64,000 nt of DNA from Telopea speciosissima (lineage: Eukaryota > Streptophyta > Magnoliopsida > Proteales > Proteaceae), in assembly GCF_018873765.1 (NCBI RefSeq), contig NC_057923.1:59452593-59516592 (forward strand), given 5' to 3'. Under the pieces are notes generated by a model that was not told where the DNA came from, ran no database searches, and saw only the letters and a program-made list of their open reading frames with translations. Each line of letters starts with the position of its first letter. Within the stretch, counting starts at the first letter, position 1. Made by a program: the position numbers and the translations under genes. Of this stretch, positions 1 through 11,801 are shown piece by piece.

Positions 1-1013
1 TCCCTTGCTTACAGTTGGCAGATTTTGTCAAGTTACCCTTGGAAAGAGCTGGAGGGATGATTGCTCTAATAGATGTCTACTGTCTCTTCAATCGTGCTCG
101 AGGAACAGGTATTTGCCTTGCATTTCTTTTCCCAAATATTGCTGCTTCTAACGTTTAAGTAATCGGTGATTGTTATATCTGCCTTTCGTGCAGAATTGAT
201 TTCACCGGAAGACTTGTTACAAGCCTGTGCTCTTTGGGAGAAATTTGATGTGTATGTATAACAGAACCGTCAACCTTTTTCAGTTCTTTGGCCATTTGAT
301 CGAGTTATTTAGATGTTTGAAAACAAAAGCTCTGTTGGCAGTCCTATTTCAACAGTTCTAAAGTGTCCACTGTACTCAAGTTCTCTTCCTTTGCTCATTA
401 TTGTATGCTTGAACTCTTAATTTTTATAATCTATTTTGTTCAACAGTTCAGTGATCCTTAGAAAGTTTGAGAGTGGAGTCATGGTCATCCAGAATAAGTC
501 CCACAGTGATAAAGAGGTATGGCTTATTATCTTGGACATGTTCTTTATTGTTCCATTCTTGTTCTGGTTATGGCCATCCACTGGCAGTCATGCATGTATG
601 CAATCTTGTGCTTTCATTGTTATATTTTGACGGCTGTATTTGGAATCCTTTCAAAATCATGTCTTGATAATCAAGTTTATGTGCCTTGTAGGTTTTTGCT
701 AGAATCAAGTCTCTTGTTCTAAAACCCAATGCCCTCTGGACTGGCATAAGTCCAAGTGATGCTGCAATTACACTAGGCATTGCTCCAGCACTAGCCAAGG
801 AGCATTTGCTAACTGCTGAGAGCCAAGGTACTTTCTTCCATTTGATTCTGTGATAAATTATCAACATTTGCATAACTTTGTTTTTATTAAGTTCAAGTAA
901 CTTATATTTTGCTACTATCTGCAGGTCTACTATGCCGAGACATCAGCCCTGAGGGCTTTCGCTTTTTCATTAATGTGTTCAAGGATATTGATCCAAATAA
1001 TATGCATTTGTAA
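1..1013 (+). CDS. VPS36: VPS36, ESCRT-II subunit, C-terminal part (5' end outside window)
   Basis: VPS36 is part of the ESCRT-II complex, which acts at endosomes in sorting ubiquitinated membrane proteins into multivesicular bodies. Five exons join in one frame: about 15-108, 194-251, 447-516, 692-827 and 925-1013, with stop TAA at 1011-1013, giving 148 residues. The product reads [15 protein letters not shown], then [51 protein letters not shown] and [12 protein letters not shown]. This matches the C-terminal winged-helix (EAP45) region of plant VPS36 as I recall it. The first exon may begin at 15, because positions 3-14 look like a pyrimidine-rich acceptor ending in CAG, but the frame also stays open upstream of that. 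Plant VPS36 is about 440 residues, so two thirds lie outside. No damage is seen. Confidence 0.9.
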
Positions 1014-1689
1014 GTAACAAATCTGTCTACTTCATTGTATTGATTTGCACTTTTCTCTATGTAAAATGATGTTTTCAGTCCTCACTATTTTTTTAGAATA
1101 TATCTTTCTTTCAGTAAGTCGCACAGAGTTTTTAAAAAAAATTTAAGATTAGTTAAAGCTTGACTAGTCTATGAGCTAAGCCATCACATGTTTTTCAGAA
1201 TATATCTTTCAATGCTAATAAGATTTTTATTTTTAAAAGGAATCTAGCTCATTCTTAAACTTTGTTTAAATAAACTTGATACAAGAAAATTAGCAAATTA
1301 ACCGTCCATTTGGTTCCAGCATGGTGAGTAGAAACTTAAAATGGTCTTCATCTGTCTTTATGTGCTTCAGGAGGGGGAATATACTAATATTTTTATGGAA
1401 CTTCATTTTTTCAAAAAATTTCATTTTGAATACCCTATTTTCTTTACAATAGTATTCATGTCTGACACCCATCATGGACTGTATGTAGTGGATTGGATCC
1501 TATTATTTTTCTTTAGGATTGGGAATCTAGAATATAATTCTGCTTGGAGCTTGGCATTAATTCCCCTTGGACATGGGAGAGACTGGCATTCTTCTAAGAA
1601 TGTAGTGAAAATGATGGAATGTTCAATGGTGATTGCATAATAGCATTGTGTGTGATCAAATCTTGTCATGTGGAAATGTGTGGCGGCAG

Positions 1690-1905
1690 AATGAGTAGGG
1701 GTATGAGGAGTTTATCTGCAATTAGACCAGCTGTGCTTTATGGAGCAAAATTTTGGCAGCCAAGAAACAACATGCATCAAGTATAGCTGAGATGCAGTTA
1801 CTGACACTGATGTGTGTCAAGAAAGGAACACAAGGATAGTGAATGAATACCTATGTGAGAACCTCGGGGTAGCTCCCTTAGGTTACAAGGCGAGGGAAAG
1901 TTCAG
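1690..1905 (+). mobile_element. RTE-type LINE relic (end of ORF2)
   Basis: The plus strand decodes to IRPAVLYGAKFW and, in another frame, RNTRIVNEYLCENLGVAP. These correspond to YGAECWAIKR and NDHIRADVRVAP in the better preserved RTE LINE at 39.5-41.2 kb. This is the region just after the reverse transcriptase, upstream of the element's 3' end. Frames are broken several times and no flanking duplication was found, so this is an old truncated copy. Confidence 0.6.
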
Positions 1906-1986
1906 TCATGAATAACAACTACCACTGACTGTACCTGTTAGGACAAGTAATCTGGTGCTATTATATTATTGATATAAGAAGGACAT

Positions 1987-2137
1987 TAAGGTTGCTCCAT
2001 TGTGACCAAGTGGTCACGGGTTCAAGTCTGGAAACAGCCTCTCTGCAAAAGCAGGGGTAAGGCTGCGTAGATTATGACCCTCCCCAGACCCCGCAGTGGC
2101 GGAACCTCGTGCACTGGGTACGCCCTTTTTTTTTTAT
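1987..2137 (+). mobile_element. Au-type SINE, 5' truncated, with target-site duplication
   Basis: The copy runs from AAGGTTGCTCCATTGTGACC through a tRNA-like B box (GGTTCAAGTC) and the conserved 3' part GGGTAAGGCTGCGTA and GTGCACTGGGTACGCCC to a T tract. This is the plant Au SINE pattern, transcribed by RNA polymerase III and mobilised by a LINE partner. A 15-base duplication flanks it: ATATAAGAAGGACAT at 1972-1986 and ATATAAAAAGGACAT at 2138-2152, one mismatch. Compared with the copy at 49981-50148 it lacks about the first 25 bases. Confidence 0.88.
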
Positions 2138-4789
2138 ATATAAAAAGGACATGGGAATGCCAAAAAATGACTTGCGTTTAAATACATAGAAAAAATTTAC
2201 TAGTGCTGATGTTGTAGATAAAGTGGAATGGTACAATAGGATTTCTGTAACCAACCCTAGATGGTTTGTATCTAGTTGATTTCAACTTTGTTTGTCTTCT
2301 TCTCCACTTCTTGTAGTGTTAGAATCCCCTATGTCATGTATTCATTCTAAGGGTTTAGAGTTCTTTTTGCAGATTTGAAGGGTTTCTTATGTAAATTTTG
2401 CATCTATACCTTTTTCATGCTCATGACTCCGGGTTTCACATTTTCAGATAGGATAAGGTGATGATATTCTATGGTATAATCATCAACTGTCCTATCTCCT
2501 TGCTGAGTATTGTATTGATAGAGGATTTTGGTTATCATACAAAAAAGTCCCTTAAACTTACTCATTTTTTCCTATGTGATATTTGGTTTCTTTCTCTCCC
2601 TTCTCCTTCCTACTTAACTAACTTTTTTCAACAAAGGGTACTGAAACTAAAAAAATTCTGGATGAATTGGGGAAAACATCCTGATGACCATTCAGAAAAA
2701 CTGGAGAGAAATTCAAACTTTTACCAGTTATCATGTGATCAAGCTTATGAATCATACAAGTGAACTTTGGGAAAAAGTTATTGATATGACATGAAACTAT
2801 AAATTGGAAACTTAGTTTGAGTTAATGCCATGAGATATCAAGGACTTGATATTATGTTACTTGATTGATGGAAGAGTTTGGGGTTTAGAAGAGAATTGAC
2901 TCCTAGAGAACATGTGACGGGGTCCTTGAAGAGATCATCTTGGGTATTATGGAAAGAAACGGGTCTAAAATAGTGTGATTATTCATTTAGGTTGTATGAT
3001 AGTTTATGACACCTCGTGACTTGGTTTTAAGTACCAGTAAGTTTATCCGGCTGGACTCATGCATATGGGAACATGACTAGGGAAGAGAAAGGGAGTTCCC
3101 AATCATTGAATAGTTCATCTCAAGGGCAGAGAGCCATAGACTGAGGGTGTGTTTCTTGATGTTGTTTATGGAAGAAATGAGAAAGTATTTGTAGGGGTAT
3201 GTCATTCGCTGGTGGTGCAGTTGAGTGATGAGATTAGTGAGAGGGTAGATGACATCTTAGTTGATCGGTTGTTCCCCATTTCCTGAGTCAGTAGGATGTG
3301 GAGCCTTCTATATGGATTTGAAGAGGTGTAAATTGAGTATAGTTAAGATATGATGGCACGAGTTAATTGTAACCACATTGGTTTCAATTAGACTTGTAAC
3401 CATGGCCTGATTCTGCCACATGGGAGAATTGTGGAAAATTTGATCAATGGTTATTTAGGGAAATGTCTAGCTTGGCCACATGTCAAATTTCAGACTCAAA
3501 TTCAATCATTTACCCTTCCATCTAATGCCATACCCTCTTGTGTACTACACACCCTCTTGGAGTCATGAATTCTGTGTTGTCACATGGCAAACTCTGATCA
3601 GGATGAAACTTGACACTTGAATAGGGGAATTGATGTCCTTTAATTGATTCCTCCTAAAGATTTCATTTCAGTTGGAATTTGGTTATTCATGATGGGACAA
3701 AATCTTGTCCATTTCTCTTTTCAAGGCTTCGATCATAAGACAGATATCTATTTAGTGGAATATGGGACAAGATGTGGCTTTCGCTTCCTCCAACACAAAA
3801 GATCTTTGGGAATCTATATGCCACAAATTTTCTGCCCCATCCTGAGCTGCCATGTATCAGAAATAGGGCCATAATTACAGTCTAATTTGTAATTGATGTG
3901 ATTATAACTAGAAGCTCACTATTTAAATTTATTTTGTTGGTGTTGAGTTGATGAAAGATGGTCTTATGCCAGGGTAAAAAATCATGGGATGTATAGCACT
4001 TGGGTATCCGCCACTCCTGCTCCTGGGTAAGATGTTATTATTCTTGCTTTTGGTCTGTAATAGGAATTCAAAATCCAGCCATGCAAAGATGGCAGTCTTA
4101 TCAGCAGTGACAATTTTGGAATTTCTTTTTCTTCTAATTTTTCTTTTATTTTTGTTAGGTAAGCATTTTCAAGCCATAACCTCAAGATTGCATGTCAAGC
4201 ATGAAACAGTGAAGTTACAGAATGACTTTTGAGACTTTCTAATCTCCAGTTGTTGACCTAGTTTTGGAAACCATTTTTCTTTTATTGTGATGGAAAGCCA
4301 ATTTTTATGTGGTATATCACAATTTTGTTTTATCCTTAATGTAAACTAAATTGAGTTGTATATTACAAAATGGTGCAAACTAAAGGCCAAGACTCATGAT
4401 CTTAGTGGATCGATAGTTGTATTGTGGAAAGCTTTGAAACAATTGGTGGAGAATGAAGTAAGAACCAGGGTGGCCATGTGCGGCTTGAGACACAGAGTTT
4501 GAGGCAGCTTCTCTGCTTTCTGATTTTTTTAGTTGTGTTGAAGCTCCTCTTACAGTTTTTCTGTTCACAAGCTTGGTGACATTGAAAGATCCAACAAGCT
4601 TTGAGAATTGGAAATATATCTTGTCTCCTTATCTGCCTACTCAACCAAATGATATTATAATATATTTCACTTCCCAAGGAAATATTTGCAATTCCCTTGC
4701 ATTCTTGCAACCAAGCACTAAAAATGTTTACAAAAGAAGATACACTAAAATGTTGGAACTTTAGATCATGTAGAGGGTAACAACTAGTT

Positions 4790-5040
4790 AAAATGATTTA
4801 CAGAAGAAGATACACTAAAATGTTGTAACTCAATCACTAGGATATTTTTTCTTCTCTCATAAGAAATTTGTTTGATTTGTGATCTTTGATTGTTAGCTCC
4901 AGCTTCTTGGTTAACCCTTTGTCCCTCCATTCAATACTTGGGTCTCTCAGAGGCTCAAAATAGTAAACCAATTACTGGAATGAATTACACATCAGGATCA
5001 GCTGGCATTCCCCAAAAACAGGATAGAGATAGGAAGTTAT
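4790..5040 (+). pseudogene. GDSL esterase/lipase fragment (end of intron 1 and exon 2)
   Basis: From about 4897 the sequence aligns with exon 2 of the GDSL genes: YLGLSEAQNSKPITGMNYTSGSAGIP, which is block II, bearing the oxyanion-hole glycine. The preceding bases match the 3' end of intron 1 (TTGTGATCTTTGATTG then TTAG). Exons 1, 3, 4 and 5 are absent and the exon's donor end is degraded. It sits about 2.3 kb upstream of the first intact gene in the same orientation and is the outermost visible trace of the cluster. Confidence 0.8.
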
Positions 5041-5626
5041 TTTACTCTACCTAGTTTTCACCGATCATATCGAGTTACTACATTGATAAAACAATTTGCA
5101 ACTTTGCATTTTCTTTCAGTGAGGATAAAATTGATCATTTCACATGTGTAGTAGAAAAATGTGCGATACCATGACAGCTCTTGAGAATAACATGATGGTA
5201 AATCACTTGCAAAATTATTTTTAAAACCCTTTTTTATCCCTAACTTATAAACTTTTAAGAAATAAGACAAAGGGCAATCAACAAAAGGTTACATGTAACA
5301 TGGTCACTGAGAGTTGGCATGACAGTATGCATATTAAAAATTTGATAAGTGCAGTATAATCTTCCTCTTTGTCTTTGTGTGTGAGAGAGTGAGAAAGGAG
5401 ATCTTAGGTAATAGGGGAGGGAGAGTCGTGCGAGAGGCAAAGCGGGGGATGGACATGTGAAGAGGAGAGAGAGAGAGGGGGAAGGGAGAGACATGGAGAG
5501 AGATGAATGGGAGATGGAAGAGACGTATGAGAGAGAGAGAGAGAGAGAGAGAGGCCAGGGAGGGACATGAGAAAGAGGGATTATAGTAGGAGAGACATGT
5601 GGGAGGGAGAGTGGGGAGGGACATAT

Positions 5627-5670
<44 letters not shown>

Positions 5671-7220
5671 TGTGATGGCATAGTCTCCGTTACCAACGTA
5701 GAAATCCTTTACCCAATAAATATATGAATAAATAAAAGAACCCATCGAAGAGATTACAGCATTATTCACCTCATAATAGGCCATTTCCATCGTTATCCCC
5801 TCTAATTCGCTGCTCTTTTCAATTCCTTTAATTCCTCACATGAGCGAAAATGATTCAGTTTTGATTTTGAAAATGTATTCAAATTTTCGGTTTGATTTGA
5901 TTTTGATTTATAAATTTTGTTTCTTAAATCGAATCAAAACCAAACTGAACAACCGAAACCGAATCGATTGACATTCTTATAATTGAAATCCATTTTGTTT
6001 ATCCATACATTTCCTCTCCACCACCTATTAAATGCCCACTCTTGCAAGTTTTCTAATCCTTACCATGTTTGTATTTTTGGGCAACACTCATCATTCAATG
6101 CTTGTTTAGTTCTATTGGGGTCAACATTTCTACTAAAAATAAATTGGGGTCAACATTTCTTTGTTTTAGGGGGGGGGGGGGGAGAGAGAAAGAGAAGGTC
6201 ACCTGATCACGTAGTGCCCACCTCCCCTGTATGATCTCACTATCTTTGAATGTTACAACACCTCTCTTACAGTTCTCCCAGAGAAAAAAACATTATATAG
6301 AGAAGTCTTAACTTAGAAATTACAGAATTGCTCCTAGAGCCTAAAATTGATCAACTAGTCAGGGTCAGACCAAGACATAACATATGTCTCAAAAAATATT
6401 CATTCGAAAGTTTTGACGAGCTTTAATTAATGGGAAGCAGTTTTCTGTCTGAAAGTGTAGCCTATGCCAGCACTCCCATGTGTCTATAATTCTAATCTCT
6501 CCTCCTCAAAACAAGAGGGCAGAGGTGTCTTTTCATATGATGAAGGGAGAGATAGATTTTAGTTCTTTTTACCTTTAATAAGTCTCTTTGTCAATTAATT
6601 ATAAATTATACCAAACAATAAAAAAAATCAATTCATACGTTAATAAAAAGATTGAATTGTACACGGCATTAGGCATCGCGAGGATATTTTAGAGAAAAAA
6701 CTAAAACAATACTAGGGCTTATGAATCGTAAGATGATGGGTGAACCGCCTTCTATGAGGGGAGAAAAACTGTCTTTTATAAAATAATTTTATATGATTTG
6801 AAGTTTGTCCATTTGGCGAATAAGAAAATGAAATATTTGTACCATAAATTATATCTTCTGCATCAATGTGAATCTAATTTCTTTGTCAACATATGCCTGA
6901 GATTGCCCACCCAACCAAAGTCAATTCCTTCAGATTTTTTAATTATTCAACTCTTTGAACCTCTTAGCCATGACTTGAATATTGGAAGTCATCTTACGCC
7001 CATTAAATAGAAAAAAATAAGGGAGAAGGTTCTCGATGGCTGCTGGTTGCATCGAATTCATTCTTTCTAGAATCCAATCATAATGTCAAATCAACATTGG
7101 CGAAGAATAGGTAAAAGTAAACTAAATCCACAAGAAAATACCGACCCTGAAATCATCTGTCATATAACATAAGAAATTCATTAACTCAACTTGATTGCAT
7201 CCTCAACCCAACCCCCCCAG
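5041..7220. other. Intergenic, GA-rich tract and MITE pieces
   Basis: No gene is supported. A purine-only-biased tract fills about 5385-5670 with long (GA)n runs. At 5865-5975 lies an AT-rich block with repeated ACCGAA/TTCGGT motifs, homologous in inverted orientation to 24184-24290. At 6430-6565 is a partial copy of the foldback element at 18302-18468. From about 6800 the sequence is homologous to DNA upstream of the other GDSL genes (11.85 and 25.58 kb), marking the start of the duplicated GDSL unit. Confidence 0.55.
5385..5670 (+). repeat. Polypurine (GA)n microsatellite tract
   Basis: Nearly 290 bases are strongly purine-biased on the plus strand, with pure (GA)n runs at about 5527-5553 and 5631-5668 separated by imperfect GGGA/GAGA segments. 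Long minus-strand open frames here (serine/leucine repeats) are products of the repeat, not genes. Confidence 0.9.
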
Positions 7221-7221
7221 G

Positions 7222-7262
7222 GCATGCATTAGCATGTAATCCGAAAATTCGGGTATAAATCG
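7222..7262 (+). promoter_or_regulatory. Conserved GDSL-cluster core promoter, gene 1
   Basis: A block with GCATTAGCATGTAAT followed by AAAATTCGGG and a TATAAAT box at about 7254-7260 lies about 100 bases before the gene's ATG. Nearly the same block precedes the gene at 13.4 kb and the pseudogene at 26.5 kb. It contains CATGCA, an RY-type motif, here only. Conservation among paralogues plus the TATA box support a core promoter; the actual transcription start is not known. Confidence 0.65.
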
Positions 7263-7358
7263 TTGAAAACCATTAATTAATCAGTAGAGAAGGATCATCA
7301 ATCTCTCATTCTTTCTATAAAATCCATTAGACAAAATCTTGTTACATTGCAAGAAAAC

Positions 7359-8966
7359 ATGGCTAAGACCTTGTCCATGTCCCTTCTCTCACTTTGCTTA
7401 CTTCTCCATATCTTCCAGGCAAAGTGCTCAAATCCCCTTGCCCCTGCTTTATACATATTTGGAGATTCACTTGTAGATAGTGGCAACAATAATCTTCTTC
7501 CCACAAGTGCAAAAGTGAACTTTAAACCATATGGCATAGACTTCCCTGAAGGTCCAACAGGAAGATTCACCAATGGCAAGACTTCGGTAGATTTTCTAGG
7601 TAAGTGGCAAAATAAAATTGAAAATAGATAGATTTCTTTCCTCTCAAATTAGTTCTTTGGTGTCTTATGATTTTAATTTTTCCTTCTAAAATCTTATTAA
7701 TTTGTTTCTCTTGTGATGATCTTTCATGGCAGCTCAATTTCTTGGTTTACCTTTGGTTCCTCCATACAATGGTCTTTCAGTGGCTCAAAAGAGCAAAACA
7801 ATAACTGGAATGAATTATGCATCCGGATCCGCCGGCATCCTTCGAGAATCAGGATCTGCATTGGTAAGTTATACATTACCTAAAATTTGAAGTTTAGACC
7901 TGAAATTCATAATGTATGGACATGGTCAATGTTTATCACAATCAAGCTTAAAATCCAAAAAAAAAAAAAAACCCCCTAGTAAGGCTTGGAGATTATTGTT
8001 ATAAGGAGCTTATTGGAATTTCTTATGCAGGGGAAGAATTTAGCCCTAGAGGTACAAATTGAATTGTTCAAAGAAACAGTAAACAATTACTTGCCAAAGA
8101 ACTTCAAAACCAAAGATGAGCTCTTGCAGTACTTATCCAAATCCATTTTTGTGGTAGTCATAGGAGGTAATGACTATATCAACAACTATCTCCTACCAGC
8201 ACAATACAACAGTAGTAGTCTCTACAACGCGGAACAATTCGCCGGAATTCTCTTAAAAGAATTCAAACAACATTTACAGGTGACAGAATGAAACATGTTA
8301 ACAACCCTTCTACTAATTAAGCTTTCTCTGTTTTTGACAATTTAATCTCAGTTTTGGTTATAAAATTGCAGGAACTTTATAATATGGGAGCAAAGAAATT
8401 TTTGGTATTCAACATTAGCCCAATTGGGTGTATACCAGCCATGGTAAAATTAAGAGATGTTACAATTGGATGTGCTAATGATATAAACCAATTGGTAACC
8501 CCTTACAATAAGGGCTTTCCCAGTATGTTACAAGAGCTGAGTACTACACTTCAGGGCTCAACCTTTGTCCAGGGAAACATTAATTTTCTGTCAAACAATT
8601 TCTTGAGCCAAATTCCTTCTGAAAATGGTGAGTTATCGCGATTTTATTACACTTTTAATCAAAAATGAAATTCCTCTCCATCTCCTTGTCTATAATCACT
8701 AGAAATCTACTGTTGCAGGGTTTATTACTGGAAACCCATGTTGTGCCACAAACGATGAAACTCACCAATGCCTTGAAGATGCAGAACCTTGCAAGGATAG
8801 GATTACACATATATTCTGGGATGCAATTCATCCAACACAACTGGTGAACCAGTTGCTTGCATTTGGTTGCTTCTATGGTCCATTGCCATGTACTCCAATG
8901 AATGTGATGCAGCTTGCACAGAAACAAGTAGATACAGTTTCTCAGCAGAGTCATTTTTCATCTTAA
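7359..8966 (+). CDS. GDSL esterase/lipase, gene 1 of cluster (374 aa)
   Basis: This is a secreted SGNH/GDSL serine esterase/lipase that would hydrolyse ester bonds in lipids or other acyl esters; the substrate cannot be read from sequence. Five exons: 7359-7599, 7733-7863, 8031-8279, 8372-8627, 8719-8966. A signal peptide ([16 protein letters not shown]... AKC) is followed by block [13 protein letters not shown] with the catalytic Ser, block [10 protein letters not shown], block III GGNDY and block V WDAIHPTQ with the catalytic Asp and His. The length is normal for the family and it resembles the GLIP7-like group. The start is the second Met codon of the paralogues, because the upstream ATG found in genes 2 and 3 is TTG here. 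A poly(A) signal lies at 9041-9046. Confidence 0.92.
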
Positions 8967-9040
8967 AGTATCTAATATATTTTTTGGAACATATGAAAGA
9001 AACTAACTTTGTATTTTTCCTTTTGGATTCATATTGAATT

Positions 9041-9046
9041 AATAAA
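9041..9046 (+). terminator. Poly(A) signal of GDSL gene 1
   Basis: AATAAA lies 75 bases after the stop codon. The same context (AATAAA followed by TGTAGCT-like bases) is conserved after gene 2 at 15291-15296. Confidence 0.6.
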
Positions 9047-9999
9047 ATGTAGCTGTAGATCCACCAATTTATGGTAATGTTGCATTAATTCAGTTTGTAT
9101 TGTTTTAACATTTCTTCTCTGGTCGGATATGATGGGATGGATGAAGAGATTTTCTTTTCACCATGGTGAAGAGAAACTAGATCCCCTATTTATATCTTCT
9201 ATTTTTCAAGGGAAAATGTTCTCTGAATCGCCACGAATGGTAAACTAGCATCCTATCTCTTTTCTTCTAACATCAAATAACCTCTATACCCCTATATGCA
9301 TGAAACCATTTTGCCACTCCACATTGGTACGCTCCCCTTTGCCGTTTGCTCAGAGACCCCTCTCCCATTTTTTGCAAAATTCTATCCAGGTAAAATTCAC
9401 TTCTTATTGTAAAATTTTTACTCATGCTATAGTTTATTAGTTTCTTCTGGCCGCATGCTTGTTAGATGGTAAAACTATTGCCTCTTGGACAGATATAATG
9501 AGAACCCAGTTTCTCTGGACCATGAGTTATTAGGGTTGTGATATATGCAATCATTATGAGGGGAGGGAAAGTTTCGACATCGTCTAATAGGAGACAGAGT
9601 AATAAAGACCCTAGATGTTCGTGGAAACTATTGGGTCAATTTTAAAAAATAAATATCGGTGAAATATTATTATCACAAGGAGGGTATGTTATTTTTCAAA
9701 CACAATATATCGATCTATTCTGTCGCATGGACAGATGATGTGTCAATCCCAATTGTTGGACAGAGAGGACATGGTATAGATTAATCGTTATCAAATTTTA
9801 GAGGCTAATTCAATCAAATAACCCTAGTGTATATATTGACATGCATCCCTGTATGCCCATACATGTATACCAAAATACTCTTAATCATTATTGTGCACTC
9901 TCATACCTCTTAACCGAAACAAATATTTTCGATAGGAAAAACCATGAAAATGGGCGGTTCAGATCTATCTTGTGATTTCTGAACAAGTAACAAATACTT

Positions 10000-10184
10000 G
10001 TGACAGGATTTGGGTCCTCTGTAGCGCGACAGGATTTGTAGCGCACCATCCAATGGTCTGCAGTGCTTGGTCACGTAGTCCAACATACAGACAGGGTATT
10101 GGACTACGTACCCAAACACTGTGAGCTGTTGAATATGTGCTACACTCCCTGTCACGCTACAGAGGAACCCAACACCTTGTGACA
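10000..10184. mobile_element. Foldback MITE, about 30-bp inverted ends
   Basis: The left arm GGATTTGGGTCCTCTGTAGC (from about 10006) pairs with the right arm at about 10148-10178 (CGCTACAGAGGAACCCAACA). The 110 bases between carry a further short inverted repeat (GTAGTCCAA / TTGGACTAC). There is no coding capacity. A clear target-site duplication was not found. Confidence 0.6.
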
Positions 10185-10494
10185 TCAATAGCTACCCACT
10201 CCTTTACCTCATCTTACAGTCGTCTAGGAAAAGGTTTAGAATGCCAGTTAACCCTCCCTTAGTTGATGGAACCAACAACTTTAGTTTTAGTAGTTGACTC
10301 TAAGGTAATTTTAAAGGGATTCCATTATGCCAAGCACAAAGTGCATTCCAAAACTATGTTTGACCCCTATACAACTAAACACGCATTGAATGACGAGTAT
10401 TATTGTCCATGAATACAAAACATTTTTTTTTTTTTGGTAATTAATACGGGTATTTAATACTTGGCGGAAAGGAATTGTCTGATAGATAAATATA

Positions 10495-10652
10495 AGGGGA
10501 AGTTTTCATACACGGCCGTGTTAGTATGCATGGTTGTGTCCCCTTTCACAAAGAGTTGGAAAAGTCATAAACCCTCATCCATTAATTAATGCCTTGGAAC
10601 TCCCACCCTCTCACATACACGGCTTACACAGCCATAGATGAAAACTTTCCCC
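10495..10652. mobile_element. MITE with 9-bp target duplication (Mutator-like)
   Basis: The left end GGGGAAGTTTTCATACACGG matches the inverted right end (GGGGAAAGTTTTCATCTATGG on the other strand). ATAAATATA occurs directly on both sides, at 10486-10494 and 10653-10661. A 9-base duplication is typical of Mutator-like elements. The duplicated word is low complexity, which weakens the assignment. Confidence 0.6.
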
Positions 10653-10847
10653 ATAAATATATTCAACAAAACACCAAATTACAAGGATACCCTAATAGGG
10701 AAAAAGATAGAAGAGATCCAAGAGAAGAAAAATGAAAGAGAATGGGGGAGCTGGCGAACTGCCACCAACTAACAAAACATCGTTCCCCTAAATAGAGGGG
10801 ATTGGTTGAAAGGAGATTGGCAAATTTTTATTTTTATTTTTATTTTT

Positions 10848-11215
10848 TAAAAGTGGGTTTAGTCCCACATTGGGTGTGTGAGTGTGGTGTTTGTTGTATA
10901 TATATATATCCGCCTTTACACGGTCCTTAAAGTCGGTTAACCTTTTGGGATTGATGCTAGTTTGTGTGATGTCACTTTCATCGAAAAAATTCGTGTTGTA
11001 TGCACTGGATGTGTGGGTTTAGTCCCATATTAGGTGTGTGAATTTTATCGAAAAAAATCACACTATGTACGCTGGGTGTGTGGGTTTAATCCCACATTGA
11101 GTGTGTGAGTGTGGTGTGTGTTGCGTATATCTACCATTCCACGGTTCTAAATGTCGATTAACCTTTTGGGATTAGTGTGTGGTTTGTGTGATTACACTCT
11201 CATTAAAAAAGATAT
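10848..11215 (+). repeat. Repeated LTR-like block
   Basis: Two copies of a roughly 140-base block (about 10848-10985 and 11065-11205) and a partial copy between them share GGGTTTAGTCCCACATTG, AGTGTGGTG and TTAACCTTTTGGGATT. The motif set resembles ends of plant LTR elements, but no primer site, polypurine tract or coding region was seen, so this is called only a repeat. Confidence 0.5.
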
Positions 11216-11356
11216 AATTAAAAAGTCAAAATGTTTTTTTTTTTTTTTTTTATCTTGAATTCCCAATAATGATATAAAGTTTCACTTTTTAAAAAGTTAA
11301 TACAAATTATCGCACAAAGTAGAGGATCGGGCTCCTCTCCAGCCACCCCTGAGCTG

Positions 11357-11553
11357 GAAGATGTCCGATACAGTACTAGAGCTCAACATGTGGCCGAACT
11401 GTTGTTTTAATGGCAATGATGGACGTGCACATCTGAGCGTAGTGCACATGGGATGGAGAGAAGGATTTTCAGCTCGATAGTGCACATCTATCCTCGCCAA
11501 TCGAACGACGCCTCAGCCACATGTCGAGCTTTGGTGTCATGTTGGACATCTTC
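11357..11553. mobile_element. Foldback MITE, about 35-bp inverted ends
   Basis: GAAGATGTCCGATACAGTAC at the left pairs imperfectly with the right arm ending GTTGGACATCTTC. AGCTCAACATGTGGC on the left also has its inverse GCCACATGTCGAGCT on the right. The element is about 197 bases with no coding capacity. The element at 17276-17484 has related arms (GTACTAGAGCTC). Confidence 0.6.
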
Positions 11554-11736
11554 TAACACACCCTACGCCGTAGAGGACCCAAATTCCAAATTAAGTAGAG
11601 GGGTCAAGGTCCTATGAGGTATCCACTACTCGGAGTACCCTCTCGATACCCTCCCGAATAATCAATGGTAAATGCTAATATGAGAGAGAGTGTTAGGTAA
11701 ATAGTCCTAAATAGAATATCAATACATATTTTATAA

Positions 11737-11737
<1 letters not shown>

Positions 11738-11800
<63 letters not shown>

Positions 11801-11801
11801 T
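11738..11801 (+). repeat. (AAT)n microsatellite
   Basis: An uninterrupted AAT/ATA trinucleotide run of about 20 units. Confidence 0.97.

Larger units (their letters stand above)
1014..4780. other. Intergenic DNA with LINE and SINE relics
   Basis: No supported gene is seen. The stretch holds a degraded RTE LINE fragment (1690-1905) and an Au SINE (1987-2137). A direct repeat of about 40 bases occurs at 4724-4763 and again at 4791-4830. Its second copy resembles intron 1 of the GDSL genes and leads into the GDSL fragment that follows. Open frames of up to about 100 codons at 2458-2763 and 3644-3874 have no recognisable motif and look like chance. Confidence 0.6.

Noticed and set aside
2458-2763. 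101-codon plus-strand frame
   Set aside because: No ATG context, domain, splice partner or codon pattern distinguishes it from chance in AT-rich DNA.
5255-5790. Long minus-strand open frames rich in Ser and Leu
   Set aside because: They are translations of the (GA)n polypurine tract; no start, domain or splice context supports a gene.
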